This document shows, one piece after another, positions 17,529 to 27,948 of a stretch of DNA of 64,000 nt. Within the stretch, counting starts at the first letter, position 1; the number at the start of each line of letters is the position of its first letter. This DNA comes from Staphylococcus taiwanensis (lineage in GTDB: Bacteria; Bacillota; Bacilli; Staphylococcales; Staphylococcaceae), in the NCBI GenBank assembly GCA_020544305.1, contig CP058667.1, positions 1,426,001 to 1,490,000 on the forward strand, in the 5' to 3' direction. Below the pieces are notes generated by a model. That model was not told where the DNA came from, searched no databases, and saw nothing but the letters and a program-made list of their open reading frames with translations. Made by a program: the position numbers and the translations under genes.

Positions 17529-18641
17529 ATGGAAATATTAAGAGTAGAACCCACACCGAGTCCTAATACAATGAAAATTGTATTGACTAAAAAAAGAGAA
17601 GATAATAAATCTAACACTTATACTGAAGTGAATGAATCTCAGCCTACATTCATTAATGATTTATTATCATTAGATGGTGTTAAATCTATCTTTTATGTCA
17701 TGGATTTCCTAGCAATTGATAAACAGCCCAAAGCGGATTGGGAGGAAGTCTTACCAAATATAACGTCAACATTAAACAGTGAGGTAGTATCAGAGGGTTC
17801 CTATACACCAGATGACCATTTTGGTGAAATTAAAGCCGAAACGCTTATGTTTAAAGGGATTCCGTATCAGATAAAACTCACTTCTACTAATGAGGAAAAG
17901 CGCAGCCAATTACCAGATATTTTTGTTGATAGCATGCTCAAAGCACAAAAAGAAGGCGATAACATTGTCTTTCTTCGCAAATGGCAAGATCTTGGAATTA
18001 GATATGGCGATTTAGAACAAGTTATGGATGAAGTTTATGAGGAAATTGTAGCTTTATATCCTGAACAAAGATTAAATGAGTTGGTAGAAACTGCACTTGC
18101 TACCGATATCATCGTTCCACAGCAACAATACACTCATGTTACTATTTCAGATTATAAACAAGCTGAAAATTGGAAAGCACGTTTACGTATGCTTAAAGAT
18201 TTTCCGAAGCCAACATTAGATGATTTATCTTTATTAGAGCTTGCTTTAAAAGAAGAAAAAGCACCACTTAGACGTCAAGCTGTTGTATTAATAGGAATGC
18301 TAGAAGATAAAAAAGTATTACCCCTGTTATATCAAGGCCTTCATGATAAAAGTCCTGCGGTAAGAAGAACTTCTGGCGATTGCTTAAGTGACCTTGGCTA
18401 TAAAGAAGCACTTCCAGAAATGGAACATGCGCTTGATGATCCTCAAAAAATTGTACGTTGGAGAGCAGCAATGTTTATATTTGATGAAGGCGGACCTGAG
18501 CAATTACCTAGCTTAAAAGCACATGTTAATGATCAAGCATATGAAGTAAAATTGCAAATTGAAATGGCGATTTCTAGGATTGAAAATGGTGATGAAGCGT
18601 TAGGCTCTGTTTGGAAACAAATAGCAAACCGCAATAATTAA
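17529..18641 (+). CDS. cvfC: Conserved virulence factor C
   Basis: Protein of 370 residues named CvfC in S. aureus, where mutants have lower virulence and altered exoprotein output; the biochemical role is not known. Seen: an N-terminal Nfu-N domain ([19 protein letters not shown] to about residue 83), a middle domain (90-215), and C-terminal HEAT-like helical repeats ([35 protein letters not shown]). No membrane segment, no catalytic motif that I recognise. GAGGGATA before the ATG. The preceding gene duplicates its N-terminal domain. Confidence 0.9.
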   Translation: MEILRVEPTPSPNTMKIVLTKKREDNKSNTYTEVNESQPTFINDLLSLDGVKSIFYVMDFLAIDKQPKADWEEVLPNITSTLNSEVVSEGSYTPDDHFGEIKAETLMFKGIPYQIKLTSTNEEKRSQLPDIFVDSMLKAQKEGDNIVFLRKWQDLGIRYGDLEQVMDEVYEEIVALYPEQRLNELVETALATDIIVPQQQYTHVTISDYKQAENWKARLRMLKDFPKPTLDDLSLLELALKEEKAPLRRQAVVLIGMLEDKKVLPLLYQGLHDKSPAVRRTSGDCLSDLGYKEALPEMEHALDDPQKIVRWRAAMFIFDEGGPEQLPSLKAHVNDQAYEVKLQIEMAISRIENGDEALGSVWKQIANRNN

Positions 18642-18678
18642 CTAAATTTAGAATATTAGTAGATATTAGGAGTGAAAA

Positions 18679-19116
18679 ATGATGAATCCTTATGAACAAT
18701 ATATGAAAGAACTTGCTCAACAAATGCGAGCTGAATTAACTGATAATGATTTTAAGAGCTTAGAATCAAGTGAGGACGTTAAAGATTTTATGGAAAATGT
18801 TAACGCAGATGATACAACATTCGTTGTCATTAATTCGACTTGCGGATGCGCAGCAGGTCTAGCAAGACCAGCAGCTGTTGCCGTTGCAGAACAAAATGAT
18901 AAAAAACCAACACATAAAATTACGGTCTTCGCTGGACAAGATAAAGATGCGACTCAAACGATGAGAGAATACATTCAACAAGTACCTTCTAGTCCTTCTT
19001 ATGCACTATTCAAAGGTAACGAATTAAAGCACTTCATTCCTCGTGAACATATTGAAGGACGTGATATTCAAGATATTTGTATGGATATCAAAGATGCCTT
19101 TGATGAAAATTGCTAA
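18679..19116 (+). CDS. brxA: Bacilliredoxin BrxA
   Basis: Thioredoxin-fold protein of 145 residues that removes bacillithiol from S-bacillithiolated proteins after oxidative stress. Seen: [15 protein letters not shown] with the CGC redox pair at Cys55 and Cys57, the DUF1094/YphP-YqiW signature. Staphylococci use bacillithiol, which fits. Two adjacent ATGs (18679, 18682) follow AGGAGTGAAAA; either could be used. It precedes thyA, as SAUSA300_1321 (BrxA) precedes thyA in S. aureus to my recollection, which decides A over B. Confidence 0.92.
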   Translation: MMNPYEQYMKELAQQMRAELTDNDFKSLESSEDVKDFMENVNADDTTFVVINSTCGCAAGLARPAAVAVAEQNDKKPTHKITVFAGQDKDATQTMREYIQQVPSSPSYALFKGNELKHFIPREHIEGRDIQDICMDIKDAFDENC

Positions 19117-19162
19117 GTCAATTTTTAAATAACTATCTTTAATCATACTTATATAAAAAACT

Positions 19163-19215
19163 CAGATATAAATTTATCTTTTTAATGATAATTTATCATC
19201 TGGATTTTTTATTTT
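19163..19215 (+). terminator. Terminator between brxA and thyA
   Basis: Imperfect stem CAGATATAAATTTATC (19163-) with GATAATTTATCATCTG (to 19202), one or two bulges, followed by GATTTTTTATTTT. Confidence 0.65.
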
Positions 19216-19282
19216 AACTTTATAAGTACTGATTTTCTAGTATAATGAAAGTTAATATAAATAATTCTAGGAGATGAATTAT

Positions 19283-20239
19283 ATGTTAAATCCATTTGAT
19301 TCAGCTTATCACGCTTTATGTGAAGAAATCTTAGACATAGGTAATCGACGTGATGACCGAACGCATACAGGAACTTTTTCAAAATTTGGTCATCAATTGC
19401 GATTTGATTTATCTCAAGGGTTTCCATTATTAACTACAAAGAAAGTATCTTTCAAACTCGTGGCTACTGAATTATTGTGGTTTATTAAAGGTGATACAAA
19501 TATCCAATATTTACTTAAATATAATAATAATATTTGGAATGAATGGGCATTCGAAAAATATGTTCAATCTAGTGATTATGAAGGTCCAGACATGACAAAT
19601 TTTGGGCATAGAGCGCTCCAAGATGAAGCATTTAAAGACATCTACAAACAGGAAATGGCAAAATTTAAAGCTAATATACTTAATGATGATGCTTTTGCAA
19701 AAAAACATGGAGATTTAGGTAATGTTTATGGTAAACAATGGCGAGATTGGGTAGATAAAGAAGGAAATCACTTTGACCAACTTAAAACAGTGATTCAACA
19801 AATAAAAGAAAATCCAAATTCTAGACGTCATATTGTATCGGCATGGAACCCTACCGAAATTGATACTATGGCTTTACCGCCTTGTCACACTATGTTCCAA
19901 TTTTATGTTCAAGACGGAAAGTTGAGTTGTCAGCTTTATCAACGCAGTGCCGATATTTTTCTAGGTGTCCCATTCAATATTGCAAGCTATGCGTTATTAA
20001 CGCATTTAATCGCTAAAGAATGTAATCTTGAAGTGGGTGATTTCGTGCATACTTTCGGTGATGCACATATTTATTCAAATCACATTGATGCGGTTCAAAC
20101 ACAACTTGCAAGAGAGAGTTTCGCACCGCCTTTATTGAAGATTAATTCAGATGCATCTATTTTTGATATCAATTATGAAGACTTAGAAATTGTAGACTAT
20201 GAATCACATCCTGCTATCAAAGCACCTATTGCAGTTTAA
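19283..20239 (+). CDS. thyA: Thymidylate synthase
   Basis: Converts dUMP to dTMP with methylene-tetrahydrofolate, releasing dihydrofolate that DfrA next door reduces. Seen: 318 residues, [16 protein letters not shown], catalytic Cys201 in [42 protein letters not shown] block ([13 protein letters not shown]). A further ATG at 19274 is in frame but abuts the TAGGAG ribosome site with no spacing, so the ATG at 19283 ([10 protein letters not shown]) is the start, as in S. aureus. Forms a functional pair with the downstream reductase. Confidence 0.97.
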   Translation: MLNPFDSAYHALCEEILDIGNRRDDRTHTGTFSKFGHQLRFDLSQGFPLLTTKKVSFKLVATELLWFIKGDTNIQYLLKYNNNIWNEWAFEKYVQSSDYEGPDMTNFGHRALQDEAFKDIYKQEMAKFKANILNDDAFAKKHGDLGNVYGKQWRDWVDKEGNHFDQLKTVIQQIKENPNSRRHIVSAWNPTEIDTMALPPCHTMFQFYVQDGKLSCQLYQRSADIFLGVPFNIASYALLTHLIAKECNLEVGDFVHTFGDAHIYSNHIDAVQTQLARESFAPPLLKINSDASIFDINYEDLEIVDYESHPAIKAPIAV

Positions 20240-20257
20240 AGAAAGAGATTCATTTTT

Positions 20258-20305
20258 AAACCTTGAAAATGAAATAAGCAATAAAATGATTCATTTTCAG
20301 GGTTT
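20258..20305 (+). terminator. Long hairpin between thyA and dfrA
   Basis: AAACCTTGAAAATGAA (20258-20273) pairs with TTCATTTTCAGGGTTT (20290-20305) with one G-U pair, 16-base loop. It is not followed by a clean T run (ATAATATAATTAG), so it may be a weak terminator, a processing site or a stabilising structure. TATAAT overlaps its 3' edge at about 20305-20310 and could serve a dfrA promoter. Confidence 0.5.
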
Positions 20306-20340
20306 ATAATATAATTAGTATATATACACTACTTTATTAA

Positions 20341-20862
<522 letters not shown>

Positions 20863-20878
20863 TTTTGCGGAGGCTTTT

Positions 20879-21724
20879 ATGACTAAACAAATTATCGTTA
20901 CCGATTCAACCTCAGATTTATCGCAAGACTATTTATCAACTCATAATATACACGTTATTCCTTTAAGTTTAACTATAGATGGTAAATCTTATGTAGACCA
21001 AGTAGACATTTCTTCTGAGGAATACATCCAACGTATTGAAGAAGATGCAGATGTTAAAACAAGCCAACCACCAATTGGTAAGTTCATTGAATTATATAAT
21101 CAACTTGGACAAGAAGATGTTGAAATTATCAGTATCCACATGTCATCAGGATTAAGTGGTACGTATCAAACAGCACTTCAAGCTAGTAATATGGTTGATG
21201 CCAATGTAACAGTTATTGATTCTAAATCAATTTCTTATGGACTTGGCTATCAAATTCAACGTCTAGTGGAACTTATAAATACTAATCTTACTCCGAATGA
21301 AATTGTTGAACAACTGAAAGAGTTACAAAAAAACATTAAGTTATTCGTTGTAATAGGACAATTAAATCAGTTAATAAAAGGTGGCCGCATTAGCAAAACG
21401 AAAGGTTTCATTGGGAATATGATGAAGATTAAGCCAGTCGGTACACTTGAAGATGGATATTTAGCAATCGTTCACAATTCTCGGACTCAAAATTCAAGCA
21501 TACAATATCTAAAGAAAGAAATTTCAGAATTTATTGATAAACACAAAATTAAATCGATAGGTGTAGCTCATGCTAATGTTATTGAATTTGTTGAAAAACT
21601 TAAAGTTCAATTTGATGAAGCATTTGGTCAACATGATTATGATGTCAACGTAACAACGCCAGTTATTTCCACACATACTGGGAAAGGTGCAATTGGTCTT
21701 GTCGTTGTACGTGAATCGATTTAA
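20879..21724 (+). CDS. fakB2: DegV family fatty acid-binding protein FakB2
   Basis: Binds a fatty acid and presents it to FakA kinase, so that exogenous (host) fatty acids enter phospholipid synthesis. Seen: 281 residues, VTDSTSDLS near the N-terminus, [16 protein letters not shown] carrying the fatty-acid carboxylate Ser, [23 protein letters not shown] and [10 protein letters not shown]. The position after dfrA matches what I recall of S. aureus FakB2, which prefers unsaturated acids; specificity here is inferred from synteny. GCGGAGG before the ATG. Confidence 0.9.
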   Translation: MTKQIIVTDSTSDLSQDYLSTHNIHVIPLSLTIDGKSYVDQVDISSEEYIQRIEEDADVKTSQPPIGKFIELYNQLGQEDVEIISIHMSSGLSGTYQTALQASNMVDANVTVIDSKSISYGLGYQIQRLVELINTNLTPNEIVEQLKELQKNIKLFVVIGQLNQLIKGGRISKTKGFIGNMMKIKPVGTLEDGYLAIVHNSRTQNSSIQYLKKEISEFIDKHKIKSIGVAHANVIEFVEKLKVQFDEAFGQHDYDVNVTTPVISTHTGKGAIGLVVVRESI

Positions 21725-21834
21725 AATCACTTCTTTCTATTTATAAAATGATATAGCGATATAATCATGAGTAAATTACTTTAATTTCTATTAACAATAT
21801 CGTAAATTTAAATAATGATAGAGGAGGTAGTAAT

Positions 21835-22362
21835 ATGGCTTATGCAACACTAGCAGGCGGATGTTTTTGGTGTATGGTTAAACCATTCACATCATATCCA
21901 GGAATTGACGAAGTCGTGTCTGGTTACAGTGGTGGAGATGTAGAAAATCCCACATACGAGCAAGTATGCACAAATCAAACCGGGCATAGAGAGGCAGTTC
22001 AAATCACTTTCAATCCTGAAATCACATCTTTTGAGAATATTCTGGATGTTTATTTTAAAACATTCGATCCAACAGATAAGGGTGGACAATTCTTCGACAG
22101 AGGTGAAAGTTATGAACCAGCCATTTTTTATCATGATGAGCAACAAAAGAAAGCAGCCGAATTAAAAATACAACAGCTCAATGAGGAAGGTGTCTTTAAG
22201 GACCCAATCGTCACACCAATTCTTCCATATAAGAATTTTTATCCAGCTGAAGACTATCATCAAGATTATTATAAAAAAAATCCTACTCATTATGAACAAT
22301 ACCAACGTGGATCAGGTAGAAAGGCATTTATAGAATCACATTGGGGGACTCAGAATGATTAA
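21835..22362 (+). CDS. msrA: Peptide methionine-S-sulfoxide reductase MsrA
   Basis: Repairs the S epimer of methionine sulfoxide in oxidised proteins. Seen: 175 residues, LAGGCFWC with catalytic Cys10, [44 protein letters not shown], and Tyr/Asp-rich [18 protein letters not shown] upstream. The stop overlaps the msrB start by eight bases, so the pair is translationally coupled and covers both sulfoxide epimers. Confidence 0.97.
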   Translation: MAYATLAGGCFWCMVKPFTSYPGIDEVVSGYSGGDVENPTYEQVCTNQTGHREAVQITFNPEITSFENILDVYFKTFDPTDKGGQFFDRGESYEPAIFYHDEQQKKAAELKIQQLNEEGVFKDPIVTPILPYKNFYPAEDYHQDYYKKNPTHYEQYQRGSGRKAFIESHWGTQND

Positions 22363-22783
22363 AAAAGATAAAAGTGAACTTAACGAAATGGAATATTTAG
22401 TTACACAGGAAAATGGTACTGAACCTCCTTTTCAAAACGAATATTGGAATCATTTTGAAAAGGGTATCTACGTAGATAAAATTTCTGGTAAACCATTATT
22501 TACTTCCGAAGAAAAATTCGAGTCAGATTGTGGATGGCCTAGTTTTTCAAAAGCAATCAATGATGAAGAAATCATTGAGCTTGTAGACAAAACATTTGGT
22601 ATGATAAGAACAGAAGTTAGATCTGAAGATGCTAATAGTCATTTGGGACATGTATTTAATGATGGTCCTAAAGAAAGTGGTGGATTACGTTATTGTATTA
22701 ATTCTGCATCTATTCAATTTATTCCATATGACAAATTAGAAGAACTTGGTTATGGCGATTTAATCCCACACTTTGAGAAATAG
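22355..22783 (+). CDS. msrB: Peptide methionine-R-sulfoxide reductase MsrB
   Basis: Repairs the R epimer of methionine sulfoxide. Seen: 142 residues, [38 protein letters not shown], and catalytic Cys114 in [12 protein letters not shown]. The two CxxC zinc pairs of many MsrB proteins are absent, which is usual for this group. It starts inside the end of msrA and is followed 12 bases later by crr, suggesting one operon msrA-msrB-crr-yozE. Confidence 0.97.
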   Translation: MIKKDKSELNEMEYLVTQENGTEPPFQNEYWNHFEKGIYVDKISGKPLFTSEEKFESDCGWPSFSKAINDEEIIELVDKTFGMIRTEVRSEDANSHLGHVFNDGPKESGGLRYCINSASIQFIPYDKLEELGYGDLIPHFEK

Positions 22784-22795
22784 GAGTGACAATAA

Positions 22796-23296
22796 ATGTT
22801 TAAAAAATTATTTGGTAAAGGTAAAGAAGTTAATAAAGAAATTGAAATTTATGCACCACTAACAGGTGAATATGTAAAAATTGAAGATATTCCTGACCCA
22901 GTATTTGCACAAAAAATGATGGGTGAAGGTTTCGGTATCAATCCAACTGAAGGTGAAGTCGTTTCACCAATTGAAGGCAAAGTAGATAATGTTTTTCCAA
23001 CTAAACATGCGATTGGATTAAAAGCAGATAATGGATTAGAAATTTTAGTTCATATTGGTTTAGATACAGTTCAATTAGATGGTGAAGGTTTTGAAATCTT
23101 AGTTAGTAGTGGAGATACAGTTCAAGTTGGAGACCCACTTCTCAAGTTTGATTTAGAATATATTAAAAATAATGCTAAAGATGTTATTTCACCAATTATC
23201 ATTACAAACTCTGACCAAACTGAATCTATTCATACTAATGATGTAAAAGCCGTAGTCAAAGGTGAAACTAAAGTAATTGATGTGACAATGAGCTAA
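22796..23296 (+). CDS. crr: PTS glucose-type EIIA component
   Basis: Carries phosphate from HPr to EIIB of glucose-type PTS permeases that lack their own EIIA. Seen: 166 residues, biotinyl-lipoyl-like barrel fold, [13 protein letters not shown] with His71, and [17 protein letters not shown] with His86, the phosphorylated residue. Ends TAATG, sharing one base with yozE. Located with msrAB, as in S. aureus. Confidence 0.96.
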   Translation: MFKKLFGKGKEVNKEIEIYAPLTGEYVKIEDIPDPVFAQKMMGEGFGINPTEGEVVSPIEGKVDNVFPTKHAIGLKADNGLEILVHIGLDTVQLDGEGFEILVSSGDTVQVGDPLLKFDLEYIKNNAKDVISPIIITNSDQTESIHTNDVKAVVKGETKVIDVTMS

Positions 23297-23517
23297 TGAA
23301 AGATCATTCATTTTATCAATTTGCTTTAACTGCAAGAGGTCGTAAAGATAGTAAAGGTGATTTAGCCGAAGAAATCTTTCGTGATTTATCTTTCCCTAAA
23401 CATGAGCGCGACTTTAATAAATTATCAGAATACATTGAAATGCAAAGTGATATTACTTTGCCAATGTTTGTTTTTGATGATTTATATGATGAATATACAG
23501 AATGGTTAAAATTTTGA
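23296..23517 (+). CDS. yozE: YozE family protein (UPF0346)
   Basis: A 73-residue acidic helical protein with the YozE SAM-like fold. Seen: [40 protein letters not shown], and a C-terminal [14 protein letters not shown]. Function unknown; conserved in Bacillales. It starts at the last base of the crr stop codon, so translation is coupled, and a strong terminator follows. Confidence 0.92.
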   Translation: MKDHSFYQFALTARGRKDSKGDLAEEIFRDLSFPKHERDFNKLSEYIEMQSDITLPMFVFDDLYDEYTEWLKF

Positions 23518-23532
23518 TTAATATTACATTTT

Positions 23533-23568
23533 AGTCTGAGACTTAAAGTACATGTCTCAGACTTTTTA
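23533..23568 (+). terminator. Intrinsic terminator of the msrA-msrB-crr-yozE operon
   Basis: AGTCTGAGAC (23533-23542) with GTCTCAGACT (23554-23563), perfect ten-base-pair stem, followed by TTTTT. Confidence 0.92.
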
Positions 23569-23819
23569 ACGTTTCGTGAATCCTAAATAAATAGTTAAAC
23601 TAGTTATGTGTTTGATTAAGCAAAGCATTACTTATATGCATATGGTTTTATATTAACCTGAAAAATTATAAATAATTTTCCTTTATTCAATCGATTGTTA
23701 AAATGACGCTGTGTAGCTCTTATAAGTTGCGTTTGCTATAAAATAGCGACATACTAGTAATATCTTTTTTCAAAAAGATTAACAATAAATACATATGTGT
23801 TATATGAGGAAGTGATTTT

Positions 23820-25289
23820 ATGAATAATAACTCTGACGATAGTAATAAAAAGGAAGAATCAGAGCAAAAAAATAAATCTTCAGCAAAAAGAGTTCAATTC
23901 AAAGTTTGGCATTTTATTATTTTATTATTAGGCATCGTTTTTGTCACAGCAGCTATAACTGTGGCTGCTACAATTGGCATTAGTCATAAAATAAGTGGTT
24001 TAACAAAAGACGAACGTCAAGAAATGAAAAAAATAGAGTTCGCTTATAAGACACTTAACAATGATTACTATAAAAAGCAAAGTTCAAGTAAGTTGTCTGA
24101 AGCTGCCATAGATGGAATGGTTAAAGAATTAAAAGATCCTTATTCTGAATACATGACTAAAGATGAAACTAAGAGTTTTAATGAAGATGTATCAGGTGAT
24201 TTCGTTGGAATTGGTGCAGAAATGCAAAAGAAAAATAAACAAATCATGATTACTAGTCCAATGAAAGATTCACCCGCTGAAAAGGCAGGTATCCAACCCA
24301 AAGATGTTGTTACGAAAGTCAATGGTAAATCTATTATTGATAAACCGCTAGACCAAGTAGTAAAAATGGTAAGAGGTAAAGAAGGAACTAACGTTAAACT
24401 TACAATAAAACGAGGTTCTCAAGAGAAAGATATAAATATCAAACGTGGAAAAATTCATGTTAAAAGTGTTGAGTATAAGAAAAAAGGTAACATCGGCGTC
24501 TTCACTATTAATAAATTCCAAGAAAACACAGCAAGTGAACTTAAATCATCAATTATTAAAGCACATAAAGATGGCGTTCGTAATATCGTTTTAGATTTAA
24601 GAAACAATCCTGGTGGTCTATTAGATGAAGCTGTCAAAATGGCCAATATCTTTATTGATAAAAACAAAACTGTAGTTAAATTGGAAAAAGGTAATGACAC
24701 CGAATCAATTAAAACTTCCAACGATTCTTTAAAAGAAGCTAAAGATATGAAAGTCAGTATATTAGTTAATGAGGGTTCTGCGAGTGCATCAGAAGTTTTC
24801 ACTGGAGCTATGAAAGATTATGATAAAGCTAAAATTTATGGTTCAAAAACATTTGGTAAGGGAATAGTTCAAACAACTCGTGAATTTAAAGATGGTTCAT
24901 TACTCAAATATACGCAAATGAAATGGTTAACACCTGATGGTCATTATATTCATGGGAAAGGAATTAAGCCAGATGTAAAAATTGCTTCTCCTAAATATCA
25001 ATCTATTTCGGTTATTCCATCAGATAAAACCTATTCTATGGGAGATAGTAATAAAAATATCAAATCAATGAAGATAGGATTAGACGCTTTAGGATACCAT
25101 ATTGATAATGAGACGAATCAATTTGATTCAGAATTACAATCTGCTATTAAAAAGTTCCAGTCTGATAATCATTTGACTTCAACTGGCAAATTTGATAAAA
25201 AAACAAACGAGAAATTCACTCAATTATTAGTTGAAAAGTCTAACAAAGAAGATACTGTTCTTGACAAATTACTTAATAAATTAAAATAA
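23820..25289 (+). CDS. ctpA: Carboxy-terminal processing protease CtpA (S41)
   Basis: Membrane-anchored serine protease with a Ser/Lys dyad, acting at the cell wall; in S. aureus CtpA contributes to stress tolerance and virulence. Seen: 489 residues, cytoplasmic Lys/Glu-rich start, one membrane helix at about 32-56, a PDZ domain (VGIGAEMQ to about 215), LRNNPGGLLDEAV, GSASASE at 319-325 with the catalytic Ser, KTFGKGIVQ with the Lys, and a C-terminal peptidoglycan-binding domain (about 405-475). GAGGAAGTG before the ATG. It heads a cluster with an acetyltransferase, murG and a PAP2 phosphatase. Confidence 0.94.
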   Translation: MNNNSDDSNKKEESEQKNKSSAKRVQFKVWHFIILLLGIVFVTAAITVAATIGISHKISGLTKDERQEMKKIEFAYKTLNNDYYKKQSSSKLSEAAIDGMVKELKDPYSEYMTKDETKSFNEDVSGDFVGIGAEMQKKNKQIMITSPMKDSPAEKAGIQPKDVVTKVNGKSIIDKPLDQVVKMVRGKEGTNVKLTIKRGSQEKDINIKRGKIHVKSVEYKKKGNIGVFTINKFQENTASELKSSIIKAHKDGVRNIVLDLRNNPGGLLDEAVKMANIFIDKNKTVVKLEKGNDTESIKTSNDSLKEAKDMKVSILVNEGSASASEVFTGAMKDYDKAKIYGSKTFGKGIVQTTREFKDGSLLKYTQMKWLTPDGHYIHGKGIKPDVKIASPKYQSISVIPSDKTYSMGDSNKNIKSMKIGLDALGYHIDNETNQFDSELQSAIKKFQSDNHLTSTGKFDKKTNEKFTQLLVEKSNKEDTVLDKLLNKLK

Positions 25290-25306
25290 AGAGGTGTTTA
25301 GAGCCA

Positions 25307-25810
25307 ATGATTAGATTAAGTCAAATGTACGATATTCCACAGATTGAAACGTTAGTAGAAGAAGCTAAAGCATTGATGAAAGAATTTAATAACAATCAAT
25401 GGGATGACAAATACCCAGTAACTGAACATTTTGAACAAGACATTAAGACCGAGACGCTTTACGTATTAGAAGAAGATGACACTATTTATGGCTTTATTGT
25501 GGTCGACCAACAACAATCAGAATGGTATGATGAGTTAGAATGGCCTGTCGATCGAAAAGGAGCCTATGTCATTCATAGACTTGCAGGGTCACAAAAATAT
25601 AAAGGTGCAGCTACAAAGCTATTTGACTTTGCTGTTAAGTTAGCAGAAGACCATGGTGTACATGTCTTACTAACTGATACTTTTGCATTAAACAAACCAG
25701 CTCAAGGATTATTTGAGAAATTTGGTTTCCAAAAAGTTGGCGAAGCTGAAATGGATTATCATCCTTTTGATAGAGGCGCACCATTTTACGCATACTATAA
25801 AAATATATAA
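25307..25810 (+). CDS. GNAT family N-acetyltransferase
   Basis: A 167-residue acetyl-CoA-dependent acetyltransferase. Seen: N-terminal IRLSQMYDIPQIETLVEEA, YVLEEDDTIYGFIVVDQQ, the acetyl-CoA site VIHRLAGSQKYKGAATKLFDFAV (a degenerate RxxGxG/A), and LNKPAQGLFEKFGFQKVGE. Gap of 17 bases after ctpA and 18 before murG, so probably co-transcribed. The substrate is not known; the neighbours hint at an envelope link, but that is only context. Confidence 0.88.
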   Translation: MIRLSQMYDIPQIETLVEEAKALMKEFNNNQWDDKYPVTEHFEQDIKTETLYVLEEDDTIYGFIVVDQQQSEWYDELEWPVDRKGAYVIHRLAGSQKYKGAATKLFDFAVKLAEDHGVHVLLTDTFALNKPAQGLFEKFGFQKVGEAEMDYHPFDRGAPFYAYYKNI

Positions 25811-25828
25811 GAATAGAGGTTAATAACT

Positions 25829-26896
25829 ATGGCTAAAATAGCATTTACCGGTGGCGGTACCGTTGGACATGTATCAGTGAACTTGAGTCTAATTCCAACA
25901 GCTACAAATAAAGGCCACGAAGCATTTTATATTGGATCTAAAGATGGTATTGAACGTGAAATGATTGAATCTCAATTACCGAACGTGACATATTATCCAA
26001 TATCTAGCGGTAAATTACGTAGATATTTATCTGTTAATAATGCAAAAGACGTATTTAAAGTCTTAAAAGGTGTTCTTGATGCACGTAAAGTACTAAAAAA
26101 AGAAAAACCTGATTTATTATTTTCAAAAGGTGGATTTGTGTCTGTACCAGTAGTAATCGCTGCGCGTTCATTAAAAATTCCAACAATTATTCATGAATCA
26201 GATTTAACTCCAGGATTAGCAAATAAAATATCTTTAAAATTTGCTAAAAAAATCTATACAACATTTGAAGATACCCTTCAATATTTACCAAAAGACAAAG
26301 CTGATTTTGTGGGGGCTACAATTCGTGAAGATTTAAAAGAAGGTAATAAAGACAAAGGCTATCATTTAACTGGCTTTGATAATCATAAAAAAGTCCTTCT
26401 AGTAATGGGCGGTAGTTTAGGAAGTAAAAAGCTAAACCAATCTATTCGTGAAAATTTAGATGCCTTACTTCAAGATTACCAAATTATTCATTTAACTGGT
26501 CATGGCTTAGTTGATGATTCATATCAAAATAAAGGATACGTACAATTTGAATTTGTAAAAGAGGAATTAACTGATTTGCTTGCCATTACTGATACAGTAG
26601 TAAGTCGAGCAGGCTCAAATGCAATTTATGAATTCTTAACATTACGTATTCCAATGCTCTTAATCCCACTTGGACTTGACCAATCACGTGGCGATCAAAT
26701 TGATAATGCTAAAAACTTTGAATCAAAAGGGTACGGTAGAACGATACCTGAAGATCAATTAACACAAGTAAAACTTTTAGAACAACTTAAAGATATTGAG
26801 CACAATCGTGATTCAATTGTTAAACAAATGGGAACATATAAAGAAAGTTATACTAGAGAAGACTTATTCAACAAGATCTTGAAAGACGCTTTATAA
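25829..26896 (+). CDS. murG: UDP-GlcNAc--lipid I GlcNAc transferase MurG
   Basis: Adds GlcNAc to lipid I to make lipid II on the inner face of the membrane. Seen: 355 residues, FTGGGTVGHVSVN (a GGTxGH-type phosphate loop), FSKGGFVSVP, IHESDLTPGLANK, VMGGSLGSKKLN, and the UDP-GlcNAc site VSRAGSNAIYEFL with PLGLDQSRGDQIDNA. Family GT28 with no signal peptide. In staphylococci murG lies apart from the main dcw cluster, as here. Confidence 0.96.
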   Translation: MAKIAFTGGGTVGHVSVNLSLIPTATNKGHEAFYIGSKDGIEREMIESQLPNVTYYPISSGKLRRYLSVNNAKDVFKVLKGVLDARKVLKKEKPDLLFSKGGFVSVPVVIAARSLKIPTIIHESDLTPGLANKISLKFAKKIYTTFEDTLQYLPKDKADFVGATIREDLKEGNKDKGYHLTGFDNHKKVLLVMGGSLGSKKLNQSIRENLDALLQDYQIIHLTGHGLVDDSYQNKGYVQFEFVKEELTDLLAITDTVVSRAGSNAIYEFLTLRIPMLLIPLGLDQSRGDQIDNAKNFESKGYGRTIPEDQLTQVKLLEQLKDIEHNRDSIVKQMGTYKESYTREDLFNKILKDAL

Positions 26897-26914
26897 GGTC
26901 AGGAGGTACTCACA

Positions 26915-27529
26915 ATGAATCGCACAAAGCGAATTACCTTGCTCATCATTTTCACATTAATATTCGGTATTATTGCATTTTTCCATGAGTCTCGATTAGG
27001 AAAGTGGATTGATACCGAAGTTTATGAGTTCATTTATTCGTCAGAAAGTTTCATCACGACTTCTATTTTACTAGGTGCAACTAAGATTGGTGAAGTATGG
27101 GCAATGGTATGTTTATCATTAATGCTTGTTGCATACCTAATGCTTAAGCGTTTCAAGATTGAAACATTATTTTTCGTTATAGTTATGGCATTGTCTAGTA
27201 TTTTAAATCCTTTATTAAAAAATATCTTTGACCGTGAACGTCCAACTTTATTGCGTCTAATTGATATTTCAGGATTTAGCTTTCCAAGTGGTCATGCAAT
27301 GGGATCTACTTCTTTCTTTGGTAGTGCAATGTTTATCGCAAGTAGACGTACGATTGGCATAAACAAAGGTATAATTATTGGGTTATGTGCTTTATTTATA
27401 CTACTTATTTCTATCTCAAGAGTGTATTTAGGCGTACATTATCCAACTGATGTTATTGCAGGAATAATTGGTGGCGTATTCTGTATTGTTCTATCAACAT
27501 TAATACTTAAAAACCAATTGTACACTTAA
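26915..27529 (+). CDS. PAP2 family membrane phosphatase
   Basis: Integral membrane phosphatase of 204 residues with about six helices. Seen: the three-part acid phosphatase signature KNIFDRERP, PSGHAMGS and SRVYLGVHYPTDV (catalytic His in SGH and GVHYPTD). Such enzymes dephosphorylate undecaprenyl pyrophosphate or phosphatidylglycerol phosphate; the place right after murG favours a lipid-carrier or phospholipid role, but sequence alone cannot decide. The neighbour is labelled pgpB in work on the S. aureus isrR locus, as I recall. AGGAGG before the ATG. Confidence 0.9.
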   Translation: MNRTKRITLLIIFTLIFGIIAFFHESRLGKWIDTEVYEFIYSSESFITTSILLGATKIGEVWAMVCLSLMLVAYLMLKRFKIETLFFVIVMALSSILNPLLKNIFDRERPTLLRLIDISGFSFPSGHAMGSTSFFGSAMFIASRRTIGINKGIIIGLCALFILLISISRVYLGVHYPTDVIAGIIGGVFCIVLSTLILKNQLYT

Positions 27530-27546
27530 TATAGATTAATTATTTT

Positions 27547-27587
27547 AGAGAGATGTTTAATTCTTCGAATGGCATCTCTCTTTTTTT
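27547..27587 (+). terminator. Intrinsic terminator of the ctpA-murG-PAP2 unit
   Basis: AGAGAGATG (27547-27555) with CATCTCTCT (27573-27581), followed by TTTTTT. Confidence 0.92.
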
Positions 27588-27730
27588 GATCATGCTTCTT
27601 TCAACTGGAACATATAACTATATTATTTTGACCGTAACACAATAATTCAATTGTAAGAGCTTTATATTTTTAAAGTTATAGTTACGTGGAAGCATTATTA
27701 TCGATTAATTGAAAATTATTTTTATATAAA

Positions 27731-27914
27731 TCAAAAAGCAGTGAACCTCGGCATTAGATTCACTGCTTTTTATTAAAACGTTCAAAGTAATTTGAAACTT
27801 TAACGTTAGTCTTTTACGGGCATATAAAAGGGGAATAACTTGAAAATGATCAATCCTATAAGAACGAAATATATGTGGGGGGAATGTCTTAGTCGGTATT
27901 GATAATCATTTTCA
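27731..27914 (-). ncRNA. isrR: Iron-responsive small RNA, IsrR homologue
   Basis: About 184 nt on the minus strand between the PAP2 gene and arlR. S. aureus IsrR (about 174 nt) lies in the same interval to my recollection, is repressed by Fur and blocks translation of mRNAs for iron-using enzymes through C-rich regions. Seen here: a consensus promoter with two Fur boxes, C-rich single-strand candidates (CCCCCC at 27882-27877, CCCC at 27833-27830, CCC at 27820-27818), and a strong 3' terminator. No open frame with a ribosome site lies in it. The transcription start is inferred from the -10, so it may shift by a few bases. Confidence 0.87.
27733..27771. terminator. Terminator of the IsrR-like RNA (symmetrical stem)
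   Basis: AAAAAGCAGTGAA (27733-27745) pairs perfectly with TTCACTGCTTTTT (27759-27771). On the minus strand it ends the small RNA with a T run. Being symmetrical, it could also stop read-through from the PAP2 side. Confidence 0.9.
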
Positions 27915-27948
27915 AATACTATTATACATGATTGATAATGATTGTCAA
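27900..27948 (-). promoter_or_regulatory. SigA promoter with two Fur boxes for the IsrR-like RNA
   Basis: Minus strand: -35 TTGACA (27948-27943), 16-base spacer, -10 TATAAT (27926-27921). Fur box A, plus-strand TGATAATGATTGTCA at 27933-27947, covers the -35 and spacer. Fur box B, TGATAATCATTTTCA at 27900-27914, covers the start site. Each differs from the 7-1-7 consensus TGATAATnATTATCA at one base. Confidence 0.9.
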
